A stretch of 64,000 nt of DNA from positions 133,796,001 to 133,860,000 of the forward strand of contig JBITNC010000001.1 in NCBI GenBank assembly GCA_050084985.1, given 5' to 3'. This stretch comes from Nageia nagi. Taxonomy: Eukaryota; Pinophyta. The notes under the pieces were generated by a model. The model was not told where the DNA came from. It saw only the letters and a program-made list of their open reading frames with translations, and made no database searches. Below, one piece after another: positions 11,340 through 24,186 of the stretch (position 1 is the stretch's first letter; each line of letters opens with the position of its first letter). The position numbers and the translations under genes are program-made.

Positions 11340-12660
11340 TTGAGGGTGTTTCTCCCTATTATCAATTCTTCGCTCCAACCCCCAATTCAACAAGATTGGA
11401 GCATTGAAAAATAAAATATTTGATAAGTCTTTTTTTAATGTATATTTTGGAATAGCTCTCCATTTGTGCACTTGGATACTTAAGGTATCATATCTTTTGG
11501 ATTAGCTCTCCATTTTGTGCTCTTAGATATTGGTTTTATCCTTTTTTGTTGAAATAGATCTCTATTTATGATAAAAATTGACATAAGGAAATCCAAAATA
11601 TTTTCTTAAAACATTTTAGGAAGATTTTATGTACATTAATTATTTTAGCAAAACTTGAAAATAAATTATTTTGTAATTTGTTTTCTTATTGTGTTTTCTT
11701 TGTAAACTTCATAATGTTGGGGAATTATCCTCAAAGGGAAGGGTAAAATGTGTGAAGCCCACTTCCCCATCAACAAATTGAATGATGTGAAGTAATTATT
11801 ATTCACAAATATTGTAAATTACTTAAAGATATAACCATAATGGAACAAGTTGATTTAATCTTTATGTTTAAATTATTATTTTTTCAATATTAAGTATAAT
11901 AATAATTGTAAAAGTTTTGATATTATTCCAATAATGATTACTTAGTATCTATTTACAATTAGTTTATGAATGAAGCAAACCAAATTTTAAGTGCTAATTT
12001 TTATAGTGCTTAAATTTTTATCTAGTACAAAGTTTTAATCTAAAATCTTTAATGTGACTATGTTTATGTTTAATACCATTTTTGGATTGACAATCATTGT
12101 TTGTTTCCATGATTAGAAAGTTGATATCCATTAATATGGATACAACTTTCCTAAAATGGAAGTTGATATATGATGAGTTATGAATTTATATTTAGACTCG
12201 TTATAAAAATTATTATAGATTCACAATTGGCAAAGAATTTTTTTATGCAGATTCCACTTATTGTGACCCACAACTTAAGTGCACCTCATAAGAATTGATG
12301 TGTAGCTCTTTAATAAGGCTACACACAAAGATATATATATATATATATCCCTTACCTTCCATCAACACGTAGGATCTTAAAATGCATAGCACTATTCAAA
12401 TAATAGTGAAAGTAATAGTCTTTTATATGGAAAATACTTAAGGTTACAAATACCTCAATATAAATGTTTGGTGCTATTTATATTTTTTTCTACCTTGAAT
12501 AGATTAATAAACTATCTTACGACATATGCAATAAATATTTTTTAAATCTTGTGCATTTTTTGTAAAGATGTAAATGGCTATGATTAATAATCCAAATTGG
12601 ATATTAATATAAACCTTGTGTAATTTTTGTAATAATATAAATGAAAATTGATGCAATAAT
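11340..12660. other. AT-rich noncoding interior of element C
   Basis: No gene seen. It contains one outlying copy of the downstream minisatellite unit (about 12085-12160) and a short TA run at 12331-12348. Confidence 0.5.
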
Positions 12661-12664
12661 TAAT

Positions 12665-13172
12665 TAAAATATGTTGGATTATCACCATATTAATTTCACT
12701 ATTAGGAAGTTTATATTCAATCTATTGATGCCACTTTACTTCTATTTTAGGAGGTTTGTCCATGTTTGTGCATTGATGCCACTTTAATACTTCCATTTTG
12801 GGAAATTGTATCCATATAAATGGATTGATTACCATATTTTTTTACTTCCATTGGGAATTTGTATTCATATTGATGGATTGATTGTCCCATTATTACTTCC
12901 ATGTTAAGGAAGGTTTATCTATATTTATGGATTGATTTTCATATTTTTTGACTTTCATTAGGAAGTTGTATTTATAATGATGGATTGATTACCACATTGT
13001 TACTCCTGTGTTAGGGAATTTATATCCATATTGATGGATTGATAACCACCTTATTTACTTCCATGTTAAGAAAATTATTTCCATGTTTATGGATTACTTG
13101 CCACATTATTTCTTCCATGATTGGAAAATTATATCCATGTTTATGGATTAATGGATTTTGAATTCATGTCTT
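12665..13172. repeat. Minisatellite, about 60-bp unit, eight or so copies
   Basis: Diverged tandem copies built on GGATTGATTACCACATT, then TTACTTCCATGTTAGGAA, then TTATATCCATATTTAT. It is noncoding on both strands and directly precedes the conserved leader block that is shared with element A. Confidence 0.85.
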
Positions 13173-13249
13173 TGGATTACTTGGCATTTTGTGATTAATG
13201 TGTTATGCATATTGACTTATCGTAAGGTCAAGTTGGAATTTGATGGATT

Positions 13250-14310
13250 ATGGATTATAACTCTTGAGAGTAAGTGCAAGAAGATGAATCCAACTTTTAA
13301 CCAAAAAATAGAAGTGTTTTCCTTGATTTTCAAGTTTGGTCACACTTGATCTCAAAACTTGAAGCTCTTAGAGTTCAAATCTTAAAAAAGGTCAATAAGG
13401 TAAAAATGTAGTGCTCAAAGTCTAGTTTTCAATATGTAATTTATTCCAATACCAAAATGATAGAAATTAATATTTGATAGGAATGTTTACAAACCAGTAT
13501 TTAAAAAATGCATTTTCATGACCATACCCAATTATGTTCGGCAAGCATAATTAGACCTAAATTAAAATATTTTTTAATATCCTTTTGGGTAAAGATACCT
13601 ACGAAACTAAAGATTATGTAGGATATTTTTTTGTAATTTTTTCATCAATATTTATTTTTTACTAATTTTTTATTGAACTTGATTATCATTTCTAAAAGTG
13701 CTCATGTTCGTCAAGCATAATTTGACCTAAACGTATCATTTTTAAATTTTGTTTAACTTGTGAAGAATTATATGTAGATTATGCATATATTTTTTTTAAT
13801 TATTCTAAAAAAAAGGCTATTAAATAAATTCAATTAACAAAAAATATAAAAACTAATCCAATTATAAAAACAATTACATATTTGAAATTTGCACTCTTTA
13901 ATCTATAATGGGTTAATTTCATGAAACATTCTTCAAAAAACTCCATCAAACGTATGATCAAAGTTGATATTTTTTATTGAAATTTTCATAAACACATACT
14001 TGTAGGTCCACGGTTAAGGGTTGGCTCACCAATCCTTTCCTAAGTCTAAAACTAATCCTAAATTAGAGATTCAAATATCATGATCTTGATATTTAACGCT
14101 AAGGAAATATATGTGTTATAGTTTCAACTATCAAGATCATGATTTAAAATTGGGATCCTAATATTTATTAGGATCTTGAAACTAAATCAAGATCCTAATT
14201 TTAATTTATTAAAATCAAAATCCTAGTTTTTCTAACATTGAGTTTTAACTCCACCCACTCTTCCCCTCCAAGCGGACTCAACTTCTTGCTTTCACATGTG
14301 TGTGAAGATG
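13250..14310 (+). repeat. Leader block shared by elements C and A, copy 1
   Basis: About 1 kb that aligns collinearly with 20165-21145. Landmarks in both are GATTTTCAAGTTTGG, AAAATGTAGTGCTCAAAGTC, CTATAATGGGTT and CTCCATCAAACGTATG, ending in CAACTTCTTGCTTTCA. In element A this block lies just before gag, so it is a retrotransposon 5' leader. In element C no gag follows. Confidence 0.75.
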
Positions 14311-15753
14311 TTTAACTTCATCATGAAGGAGAAAAATGGGATAATGGATGATAAATAAAAAAAATTTGAATGAATAGGTGACCTAAGCAAGGGGTTGAAG
14401 GTTATAAGGCTACATGCCAATTCTCACGTAAGCCTTGAGTTGCTCGTATTCCCTTAGAGGTAGATGAGGAGTGAGGTATGTATGGCCTTATTGGTGAATA
14501 TTTTTTATTCTTAAGAAATATTTCCCATAGTGATTATAAATAAGGAAGAAACATGTGCATGTAAGTGAAATCTACTTATTGGGTGTTGAATTCAATTTCA
14601 TGTATGGATAGGTGAAAAGAATTTTTGATTTTGTTAAAGGATTTGGTGTGCATGTGTGCACTTACTTGAATATGATATATCTTCATGATAATTTCTTGTA
14701 TAATTGCTTGATTAAATTAAGATAAGAATGGTAATATGAATTGATCTTGGCTAAATTAATCTCATTTCATACTTTTGTTGATAAAGTTAACCTTAGGGGG
14801 AGAGAACTAAGATGATATATGTTGTCAAATTCATAACAAAAACATATTGGGATCTAAGAACACTTAATTAGGAAGAAATTCTTTATGATAATTTGAATTT
14901 GCAATATTATACATCAATATTTTCCTAATAAAATGGGTTGTGTTCCAATTATACATGTGATACTCAAAGACATGCATAGAACAATCTCTTCCATTAATAT
15001 TTTTCAATTCCCAAAGCTTAAAATTTCAAATATAAGGAAATATATTAGGATGGTAAAGTTGTCCTTAAGGGGAAGTAAAGTATCAATTATTTAGAATTAT
15101 TAGCATGACTATTTCATCTTTAAAATATATTTTTATATTGTTGATTGTGCACTTACGAATATTTCATATACCATTTATTGTTTGTACACTTATTTATGCA
15201 TTATGAACTTATGGGTATTTTATATATCAAGTGTTGTTTGTGCACTTTATTTATGCATTGTGCACTTATGGATATTTCATATATCACTTGTTGATTTTGT
15301 ACTTATGGATATTTTATATATCACTTGTTGTTTATGCACTTGATGATATGGATGTATTCTATTGTTATATATCATTCTTGTTATTTTGCATATGTGATAT
15401 TAGTAGATATCATATTTTGATGAGTTCATGTGATATTGTTAGATATCATATTTTGATGATGTGGTGCATATGTGATATTACTATTATGAACATAACCCTT
15501 TTGATCAAATGCAACTTATATTATATGTTTTGACATTTTATGCTTATAGTTGTAGATCTTATGGTTAATTTCTGCAAGTTCTTATAGGAAGCTACAGAAG
15601 CTACAAATCTACAAGAATATGGTCAATACATATTTTGAAGAATGTTAAGTTAGGAAAATCCTTCATTCACATCCTCAATTGTATATTCAAGGGGAGAATT
15701 AGATTGATTACTTATATTGTTATCAACATCCCTAAGATCACTTTAAGGGGAAG
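14311..15753. other. Element C interior, right part, with repeats and polypurine tract
   Basis: Noncoding. It holds two short tandem arrays: about 15138-15345 (unit like CACTTATGGATATTTCATAT then ATCACTTGTTGT) and about 15385-15480 (unit like GTGATATTAGTAGATATCAT then ATTTTGATGA). It ends in the polypurine tract TTAAGGGGAAG at 15743-15753 directly before the 3' LTR. Confidence 0.6.
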
Positions 15754-16393
15754 TGTTGGAATTATAATGTAACTTGGGAAGTTCCAAACCATTTACCAAT
15801 ATAGGAGGATAAATATGTACTTATGAAAAAAGTAAATATAATATGTAACAATATAGAATAATCCACCTATGTCAATAAGTGGATTATTCATGTAAGACAA
15901 TGTGGAACCCCACCTTATTTTATATTAGGGGTTTTTATAGATATACATGTAGGTCCACTTATTTATGATGTAATCATACACACTTATAACTAATAAATGT
16001 ACATAGGTGGAAAGTATTACACATCCATTAATCATAATGTGTGAGGTGGAACACCCATTTGAAGGGTGGTCCACTTAAGAACATGTGGAGTAATTTAAAA
16101 TTAAGAGCTCATGGTTAGTTAACCATTTGTGGTTAATTTTATTAACCACCATTGGTTAAATTTGATTCTTATATAAGGATCCCATGAGTAGGATAAAAGT
16201 GTGAAGGAGAACTTAGAGGGTGATGTTAATATGGAAAATTGTAAGATTTCTTAGCTTAAAAGTGGATGTTCCCTCATTACTAAGGTAGTGAGGTGTTTAC
16301 CACTATATATCTTGTTTTATCTTATGTGGTTGATTCGTAGTTGTGTTGGAGTTTACTTGGAGATTTACTTACCACATCTCTTTAATTACTTCA
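15754..16393 (+). mobile_element. Element C 3' LTR
   Basis: Starts TGTTGGAATTATAATGTAAC after a polypurine tract and ends ...ATTACTTCA. Likely promoter TTATATAAGG near 16169. It is a diverged partner of 4410-5290 without the internal duplication. The five bases after it (CAAGG) match the five before the 5' LTR (AAAGA) at only three positions, so a target duplication is weak or eroded. Confidence 0.8.
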
Positions 16394-16804
16394 CAAGGCA
16401 TGACATTATGTATAAGGTCCCCAATACCTGATATGGATAGCTCATCTGAGAGATCATTGCACCCACATCACTACTCTCACTAGTATCTCTTGACACCATA
16501 TATCTAAGGATCTATATACTCTTTCAAATATTGAATTGGTATTTGCTCAATATTCATACTCTTTAGGATCTATGATAATAATAGTGTTTATTATGTGTGG
16601 GTATATCATATTTGTTATTCTTTCCATATATTAATGAGATCTCCATAATCGAATAACATTGCATTGTGGTGTTGAAGATACCATATATAAGGTTAATTAA
16701 TTGATTGGGGTTTAATCTAGTTCATAAATCATTGAAGGTTCTATAATGCATTTAATTGGATATTCATATAATTAAGTAAACTATTCATTAATTTATTTTA
16801 TTAA
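16394..16804. other. Right flank of element C, unclassified insert
   Basis: AT-rich sequence with no gene, between element C and the point where the gypsy integrase resumes. See 4143-4409 for its possible left half. Confidence 0.35.
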
Positions 16805-16843
16805 TATGCACATACATGGGAGAAAAGGATTCATACAGCACTA
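16805..16843 (+). pseudogene. Ty3/gypsy integrase, middle segment of 13 codons
   Basis: Reads YAHTWEKRIHTAL in frame. This is the segment that normally follows the ...KLQVY end of the piece at 4142 and precedes the WAYK motif found at 28682. It ends in the target site CACTA (16839-16843), where copia element A inserted. Confidence 0.75.
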
Positions 16844-17360
16844 CGTTGGAATGTATAATGCATTATTGTAAGGTATCTTAATTTAATTCACTTAATAATT
16901 AACATGATAATGAAATTCACTAAGACTCAAAAGTATATTTAAAAATCTTTTAAGTATTTCTAAATATGATAATGTAACTTGTCCTACACTCATCTTATGA
17001 GCATACCCCTTGGGTAAAAGGGTGATGCATATCATGATATTATACAATGGTTGAAAGGGTGATCCAAAGGAGGATTTTGGCCTATAAATAAAAGGCCTTA
17101 TCCTTGAGATTACTCACTCAAGTTTGTAGCAAAGTTATGCTCTTGTTCAGGTTGTAGGAGAAGTGAGAAAGTAAGTTGTAAGAGAGTGCTCTTTGAGAAT
17201 AAGATCTTAGATTAGTGTATGTACTTGCATGGTTATAGAAACCAATTTATATTGGTTTCATCTTGTGTGAATGTTACTTTGAGTATGAATTCTTAATGCT
17301 TAATGATTTGAGAGAGTCTTCAGGGTAATATGAATTTAGTATTGTATGCTTGTTCCTTCA
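16844..17360 (+). mobile_element. Element A (copia) 5' LTR
   Basis: 517 bp beginning CGTTGGAATGTATAATGC (first T mutated to C) and ending ...TTGTTCCTTCA. TATA box CCTATAAATA at 17081-17090. Preceded by the 5-bp target duplication CACTA at 16839-16843 and followed by a primer site. The partner is 28192-28676. Confidence 0.9.
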
Positions 17361-17377
17361 AATGTTATCAGAGCCAT
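17361..17377 (+). other. Primer binding site of element A
   Basis: AATGTTATCAGAGCCAT matches the initiator-Met tRNA site TGGTATCAGAGCCA with one change, directly after the LTR end. This is typical of plant Ty1/copia elements. Confidence 0.85.
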
Positions 17378-20160
17378 ACTTGTTGGATCCTCTTCAACAT
17401 CCTTGAGACTCTTCATCCTAATCCTTCCATATTTGGAGGTTCACCTTCATTGTTATGAGGTAAAATCAAGTGAAGGTATAACCTCCTATCATTTTTTTAA
17501 AATTTTTGACTAGTTCATTATGATAGTAATAATTTTGGTTATGATTATGTTAGTTCAATTTCTTAACAAAAATTGATCCAATAACATAATATATTGTTGC
17601 TAAATTTTATTACTAACAAATTTTATGTTAGTAATTACTTTTTTTATTGATATAAAAATTATTTTCAAGAGCAATGATATATTATTCAAAATTTGTAATT
17701 TTAAAAAAACTTTTTATTTTTTTACTTTGCAAGTTTTTTTTTGTTTTACACATAAAATAATGAGGTGGTTATTTTATTTTTTTAATGGAAAGGGATTTAA
17801 AAAAAATTGTTAGTAAAACATATATACAATATTCATTTATTATTTAAAAAATGAGGGACATTCTATTTTTTCAAATAGGGCTCTTTATTTTGAAATAAAA
17901 TAATTATAATATTATTGGTAGGGAAGGGGGGGTGACTATAGTGGTAACCACCTAACCCTTCCCCTCATCATTGGCTAAGGGAAAATTAGGGGCTACCAGC
18001 TCTTGTGATGGTTCCTCCTACCTCTACTCTGACTTTGACCCTCCTCTCACCTTTGCCAACCATCATGCCAACCACCAACAAGAATCTTTGCAATGTGTCC
18101 TAATTTGTTAACAATGTTTGCATCGTGCATCTTATCAAAATCCTTCATTATTGCATTCAGCAACATCCCTCTTACCAAAAATATCCTTCACCCACCAATG
18201 CAGCTACTCTTGCTACCTCCTGCACTACATCATAGCCCCACCCACCACCATGAGACTTACCCTTGTACCAAGCTTCACCACCCTCTATTGGCTTGTAGTT
18301 GCTCTACCCAACTGAATAAGAGGGCATAGAAATCCATAAAAAAATTAGTAAGAGGTGGTTTTCACTTATATGTTATTATGAAAAATATTTTGATATACAT
18401 GTATGGTAAGTTTAGAAACATACCTAACCCTTGTAGTTGCCCATTGCTTACCAAATCCCATTGATGACTCCCACCACACACTAGACCTCCTTTCCTCCCT
18501 TCACTTGCTCTAACCTCTCCACCCCTCCCTGATAGGGTTCGCCCACTATTAGGCTCCACCCCTGCTCCACCTCAAACCACCTACCAAACACCTCCTCCAC
18601 CTCTAATTGGTCGACTACCCTTCCCCTCTCTTGTGATTAAATGGCCATTGTGATTAAATTGGAAGGCACTTTGTATTTTCTTGGCCAATTTTTTTATGTT
18701 TACTTGCAAGACAATGTTTTTAAGCCATCATTAAAACACCAACAAAATATTAAATGAGCATGGAGAAGAGTATGGGTCTCCATTTTAAATTTGATTCCAT
18801 GTAGGGTGGTATTTGAGTTTTTTAAATTTCTTTCTACCTTGCCTTTTATTTAATACAAGTGGAAGAAATTTTTTAAATAGTACTTTATTATTTTTTAAAT
18901 AAAAGAGGGGGGATATTTCCTTAACAAAGAGTTAATTTTTCAAAATAATGGAATATTTAAATAATCATCTTAAAAAGGAAGGAAATATTTTAGAAGAAAT
19001 TTTTTTAAGTATAGAATTATGTTTCTTAGTATTTTTTTTTCCTTGAAGTAAAAATTGCAAAGAGCATGAATTGTTTTTGCTATGGTAAAAATATGTCAAG
19101 TTTAAATGTTAAAGGGGGAAGTTTTTTTTTAAGTGTTAAAATTTAATTTTTTAAGGTAAAATTGCAATGACATTTTTTACCTAAGTGCATTTTAAATGTT
19201 AAAAAGGTACAAAAGTTAAAATTTTAAGTAAAAGTGAGGGAGACTCCTTTTTTTGTTACTTAAAAATAATGAACCCATGTATTTTTTTGTAAAGAGATCA
19301 TCTTGGGTTGGTAAAAAAAACCTATTGGACACTCTTAGGTTTCATTTTTAGATGATGTATCATTTTTTAAAAGAACTTTACTTTATGTTAAGCATCCTTA
19401 TTTTAGTTTTTTGCAAGCAAATCATAAACATTGAAAGTTCACCCCCTAAAATGAATACATCTGCATGTATATTTTGTAACATGATTTGTTTGGGGAGCCA
19501 CGAGGGAAGGACAAGGAAGATAAGATCCTTCAGTCTGATGATTCAAATGTTTTAAAGTGTGTACTTTTTAATTTCTTTTAATTCCTCTATTGGTATGGTA
19601 TATGTGTAGTGATACCACATGTCTGCATGTCCATTCAGGAATTATCCTGATAACCTAGGAGGATAACTTACAACCTTGTAATCAAGATAATAATTTGATT
19701 GATACAATGTACATTACACCATTGGAAAATAGTTATTACTCCTCCTTGTGAGAGTATATTACTTACCAAGGGGAATTGGTTGAAGATTGGTAGGACTTGG
19801 GCTCCATGTGGGTATCTAGAGGAAGGCCTAATTTTAAACTAGAAAATAAGACTCAACTTTACCCTTCTCATTGTTAATTGGTTATGGAAAAATATTGGAT
19901 GTATGGGATTTATCACTTGAATCAATTGTAAACCTTTTTGCATATGTGAAATTGGTTAAACAATTCAAGCATGCATTATTCATTATCCTTGATCAAAATT
20001 CAACATATATGATTGATTAATTCAACATGTATGGTTGATTTATTTGAACAAATATCAACATGTATAAATGATTTATTTGAACAAACTGAACATGGTTAAT
20101 TATTTTGGTTCACAAATTTAACATGCTTACATTGGTTAACACTTTCATCTTCTAGGTGAA
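17378..20160 (+). other. Long noncoding leader of element A
   Basis: Nearly 2.8 kb without a recognisable protein. It includes a pyrimidine-rich patch at about 17930-18620 and homopolymer-rich sequence at 18650-19350. At about 19985-20130 a short tandem array has a unit of roughly 30 bp built on AACATGTATGGTTGATT. ORFs of 62-78 codons here show no domain. Confidence 0.5.
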
Positions 20161-20164
20161 TGCA

Positions 20165-21145
20165 AGAAGTTGGGTCCACTTTAAGGCCAAAAAGTGGAAG
20201 TGTTTTTGTTGATTTTCAAATTTGGATACGATTGATCTCAAAATTTAAAGAACTTAGACATGGAATCATGAAAAAAGTCATCATGGTGAAAATGTAGTTC
20301 TCAAAGTCTATTTTTCAAATATATAATTTATTTCAATACCTAAATCATAGAATTCAAAATTCGATAGGATGAACAAAAACCTTTTTAAAAAAATTATTTT
20401 TGGACCATACCATGCATAGGTCCATCCACCATAATTTGAATAAAATCAAGGTATTTTTTAAAATCCTTTTAGGAAAAGATACCTAACACATTGGAGCTTC
20501 TCCTGGATATTTTTCTATAATTTTTGAATCAATATTTTTTTATTAATTTTATAGCAAGCATGTTTGTGGTTTCAAAAAGTGCTTGTGTCCATCCACCATA
20601 ATTTGATATAAACTTAATTTTTTTCCAAAAATAAATTTATTCTTATTGATAATTCTATGAAGCTTGTCCCTATATAATTTGTTTTCATAACTCACCCAAA
20701 AAAAACTTATTAAGAAAATACAAAACCCTCATATTTCAAGTATATGAACCACTTTTACTGAAAAAGTAATTAAAAATATAAAATCTTATCCAATTATAAA
20801 AAATAACATATTTGAAATATACACTCTTTAATCTATAATGGGTTTTAATTTCATGAAAAAAATTTACCAAAAACTCCATCAAACGTATGCCTAAAGTTAA
20901 CATTTTCCATTAAAATTACCATGAACATATACTTGCAGGTCCAAGCTCACCAAGCCTTTTTCAAGCTTAAATTCAAGCAAATCAGATATTTAAATATCAA
21001 GATCTTGATATTTATACGTATTTTAACTTTAAATATCAAGATCTTTACTGGGATCCCAATTTTTTTGACATTGAATTTGAACTTCATCGATTTCGCCCAC
21101 TTCCCCTTTAAGTGGAATCAACTTCTTGCTTTCATTATTCTTTTG
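20165..21145 (+). repeat. Leader block shared by elements A and C, copy 2
   Basis: Collinear with 13250-14310 (see that entry). As in element C, it is immediately preceded by a short tandem array. It ends at CAACTTCTTGCTTTCA, seven bases or so before the gag region. Confidence 0.75.
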
Positions 21146-21151
21146 TAGCAA

Positions 21152-21975
21152 ATGGGAGACTCCTTTACACCCAAGCACATCCTGGATAGTTCCAATTATG
21201 GTATTTGGGAACCTAGGATGAAAGTAGAGCTCCAAGCATGAAAACTATAGGAACTGTAAATGAAAACCAATTTGCTATGACAGATGAGAAGTTACTTGAG
21301 GCTTATAATACAAAGAATGAATTGGTGATCTCTATGATATTTTATGCATTTTTAGATAAAGTTTTTCTTATGATATCTTCTTCAAACTCTGCAAAGGAAG
21401 CTTGGGATAGGTTGAAGAAAATCTACCTCAGCTCCAAATTCTCGAAGAGGTTCACCATTCTTCAAAAATTATTGCAATCACATCAAAAGAAAAATGAAAG
21501 TGTTGCAATATATTTGAATAAGATTGTTGATCTTAGTACCCAACTTGTTAGGTATGATTGCAATTGGATCAATGATGAGTTTAGGGTATTCATCATCCTT
21601 CAAAGTCTCCCTTCTAAATTTAGTCACTTCGTGATAGTTATTGAGATAAGGCTCGATGATGAAGAAGTATACTCCTTGGAAAATATTTCAAGACTTCTCC
21701 TAAAATATGAAGAAAATCTCAATAAAAAAAATTTGATCTCTACTCCTAAGGAGAATCCTATGGCACTTGACCAACAAAGGTTCACTTCAAAAAGAAGTTC
21801 CATAATCAAAAGAAATCTTCCCATGCTCCAAAAGAGAAATTCAAAAAGGTGAAAATAAAAATTAGAATGGCCATGTTAAGTTTGAAAATCCAATTCTAAA
21901 TAAAAATTTGATGGCAATTGTAATTTCTATAGAATCTATGGTCATAAGGAATAAAATTGCTACAATAAAAAGAAA
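21152..21975 (+). pseudogene. Copia gag (UBN2-type) with zinc knuckle, decayed
   Basis: Starts ATG at 21152 (MGDSFTPKHILDSSNYGIWE), the usual opening of plant copia gag. After a frame change near 21236 a 204-codon stretch continues to 21852. It carries the UBN2 landmarks SAKEAWDRLKKIY, a Q-rich helix, ESVAIYLNKIVDL and ILQSLPSKFSHF. A degenerate CCHC knuckle (CNFYRIYGHKE then NC; one cysteine changed to Y) lies at about 21916-21965. Gag coats the RNA in the cytoplasmic particle. The frameshift and stops make it non-functional. Confidence 0.85.
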
Positions 21976-22079
21976 GAACAAGATGAAAAAGGAACTAAAA
22001 AATCAAACAACTTTAAAGGTAATAAAAATAATAAAAAAATCTACTTTTGTTTATGGTATGTACTCCAAGTCTCATGCTT

Positions 22080-22335
22080 TCTAAAATAACTGGATTGTAG
22101 ACTTTGGGTATACTAATCATATATGTTTTGAAAAGGCTAAGTTTGAAAATTTTCATAAGTATAGGAAGGATGCAGTTGTGATAGGTGATAATTCAATCTG
22201 TAAAGTTCAAGGTATTGAGAGTGTGTTGATACATGAAACAGTTCTTGAAAATATGCTCTTCATGTCTAAACTTAATATGAACCTAATTTCTATAATTTAA
22301 GTTGCAAGGAAAGGATACTTATTTGAGTTCAACTT
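22080..22335 (+). pseudogene. Copia protease region, decayed
   Basis: Readable as TNHICFEKAKFENFHKYRKD followed by VVIGDNSICKVQGIESV, the segment that follows the DSG active site in copia proteases. The active-site aspartate lies in a damaged stretch (near 22095, reading DFGYTNH). Several stops follow. Confidence 0.7.
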
Positions 22336-22429
22336 ACAATCCTAGTGCATTAAGAAGGGACTTGCCACTTTGGTGAATGGAATAATAAAATATGATCTCT
22401 ATATTATGTACCAAGTACCATTAAAGATA

Positions 22430-23312
22430 TGCTTACTAAGAATATTTTCTCTAGGGGAAATCTTTGGCACCATTGATTAGGCCACATTTAAAACAAAAGC
22501 ATTCAGGTCATGAAAAATCAATAACTTGTGTAAGGATTGCCATTGATATCACCCATAATTGATCTTTGTGAAAAATGCATATTAGGCAATATAAATAGGT
22601 AAAATTTAAGAAAGATAAGGAAATAAGGGAAACACAACCTCTTTCTCTTGTGCATTCAAATTTTATGGATCCATTTCAGATTAAGTCTCTTGGGGGAGCT
22701 TCTTACGTATTGACCTTCATAGAAAACTTCAGTAGGATGATATTTGGTTATCTACTCAAGAAAAAAGATCAAACTTTTGAAATCTTCAAAGACTTCAAAG
22801 TCTTTGTTAAAAATGTATTTGACTTTAAGATCAAAATATTGAGATCTAACAATGGGGGTTAATATAATAGCAATGAGTTCAATAATTGTTGTTGCAAATA
22901 CAAGATCAATAGGTAGTTCATGATCCCTTACACCCCTTAGAAAAATAGTATTTCTAAAAGGAATAATAGGACCATTTAGGATATGGCTAGATGGATGTTA
23001 AGAAACCTCCCTAGTTTCTTATGGGGTGAAGCTGTAAACATTGCAACCTACACTTTGAATAGGTTCCCTATGAAAGTAGATGAAGTTAAAACCATGTATG
23101 AGGTATGGATGGAAAATAAATATAACATCACTCACCTTAGGTTATTTGGTTGTGATGCCTATGACTTCATTATTTCTAATAAAATAAAGAACTTGGACAA
23201 GAGATCTAAAAAATGCATCTTTGTGGACTATGATAGTCAACATAGAGGCTACAAGCACTACTCTCCTTCCTTTAGAGCATTTTTCATCTTGAGGGATGTA
23301 AAGTTCAATTAA
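22430..23312 (+). pseudogene. Copia integrase, decayed
   Basis: A GAG pre-integrase-type stretch is followed by the core HSNFMDPFQIKSLGGASYVL then FIENFSRMIFGYLLKKK (22650-22862). It stops at the expected second catalytic region (ILRSNNGG, where SDNG would be usual). After more stops, 22983-23312 reads MARWMLRNLPSFLWGEAVNI, TYTLNRFPMK and HLRLFGCDAYDFI, the C-terminal integrase part of Ty1/copia. Integrase would join the cDNA to host DNA. The first catalytic D reads FMD. Confidence 0.85.
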
Positions 23313-23519
23313 ATTCCTGAGGAATCTACTTCTTGTAAGGACTTGGATGATATTGATGACTCTTTTATTACACCTAACTAGTTGGATGTCAATGTAGATA
23401 AGTCATCTCAAGAGAAAAATTCTCCAACATAAAGGATAATGAGAAGTATGAACTTAAACAAATCCTTATTTAACAAAATTGACTACAAAAATTAACCCTC
23501 ATCATTCAAGAAAGCTTTG

Positions 23520-24186
23520 AAGCATGAATACTAGATGGAATTCATGAAAGTGGAGTATGAGGCTCTAATAAAAAATCAAACTTAGGATTTGGTTCCCTAT
23601 CCCAATGAATATAATGTAATTGTAAATAAATAGATTTACAAGGTCAAACACAATTCAATTAGGGAAATTGAGAATTACAAGGAAAGGTTAGTAGCCAAGG
23701 TTTTTGCTTAGAAATACAAAGTTGATTACGAGGAAACCTTTTCTTCAATAGCAAAAATGCTCATGGTCAAGTTAATCCTTTCTCTTTCAGCATCTCAAGG
23801 ATGGAAATTTTCTCAACTTGATGTTAAGAGTGCCTTTTTTCAACCATGAATTAGATGTGGAAATCTACATGAATCAACTAGAAGGGTTTGTTGTAAAAAG
23901 TAAAGAGTCGATTAGATTGAAGCTAAAGAAGTCCTTGTATGGACTTAAGCAAGCACCTAGATCTTGGTATAAAAAGATTTCAAGATACTTTGCATACATT
24001 AGGTTCTCTAAGTGCTTCTCCAATTTAGATCTATATGTGCTCAATTAGGGACAAGATTTGGTCTTGATCTTCTCTATATGGATGATCTTATGATTACAGA
24101 AAATAATGATGAAATCATTCAAGAGTGCATATCCAAACTTAAGGCAACATTTGAAATCATTGATCTTGGTTTTTTGCATTGCTACC
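23520..24186 (+). pseudogene. Copia reverse transcriptase, first part, split by element B
   Basis: Landmarks in order: WKFSQLDVKSAF (as LDVKSAFF near 23815), HELDVEIYMNQLEGFV, LKLKKSLYGLKQAPRSWY (23926-23970), then the catalytic box YMDDLMI (near 24077) and KATFEIIDLGFLHCYL. The YMDD box is intact although frameshifts surround it. The frame breaks at 24186, where nested element B begins, and the protein resumes at 26589. Confidence 0.9.
24182..24186. repeat. Target site duplication of element B, left (CTACC)
   Basis: CTACC here and at 26589-26593 exactly flank the TA...CA ends of element B. Removing the insert restores the RT order ...HCYL-GM.... Confidence 0.9.

Noticed and set aside
17625-17813. 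62-codon ORF rich in F, K and I
   Set aside because: Poly-T and poly-A rich leader DNA; no domain, no conservation in the related element C.
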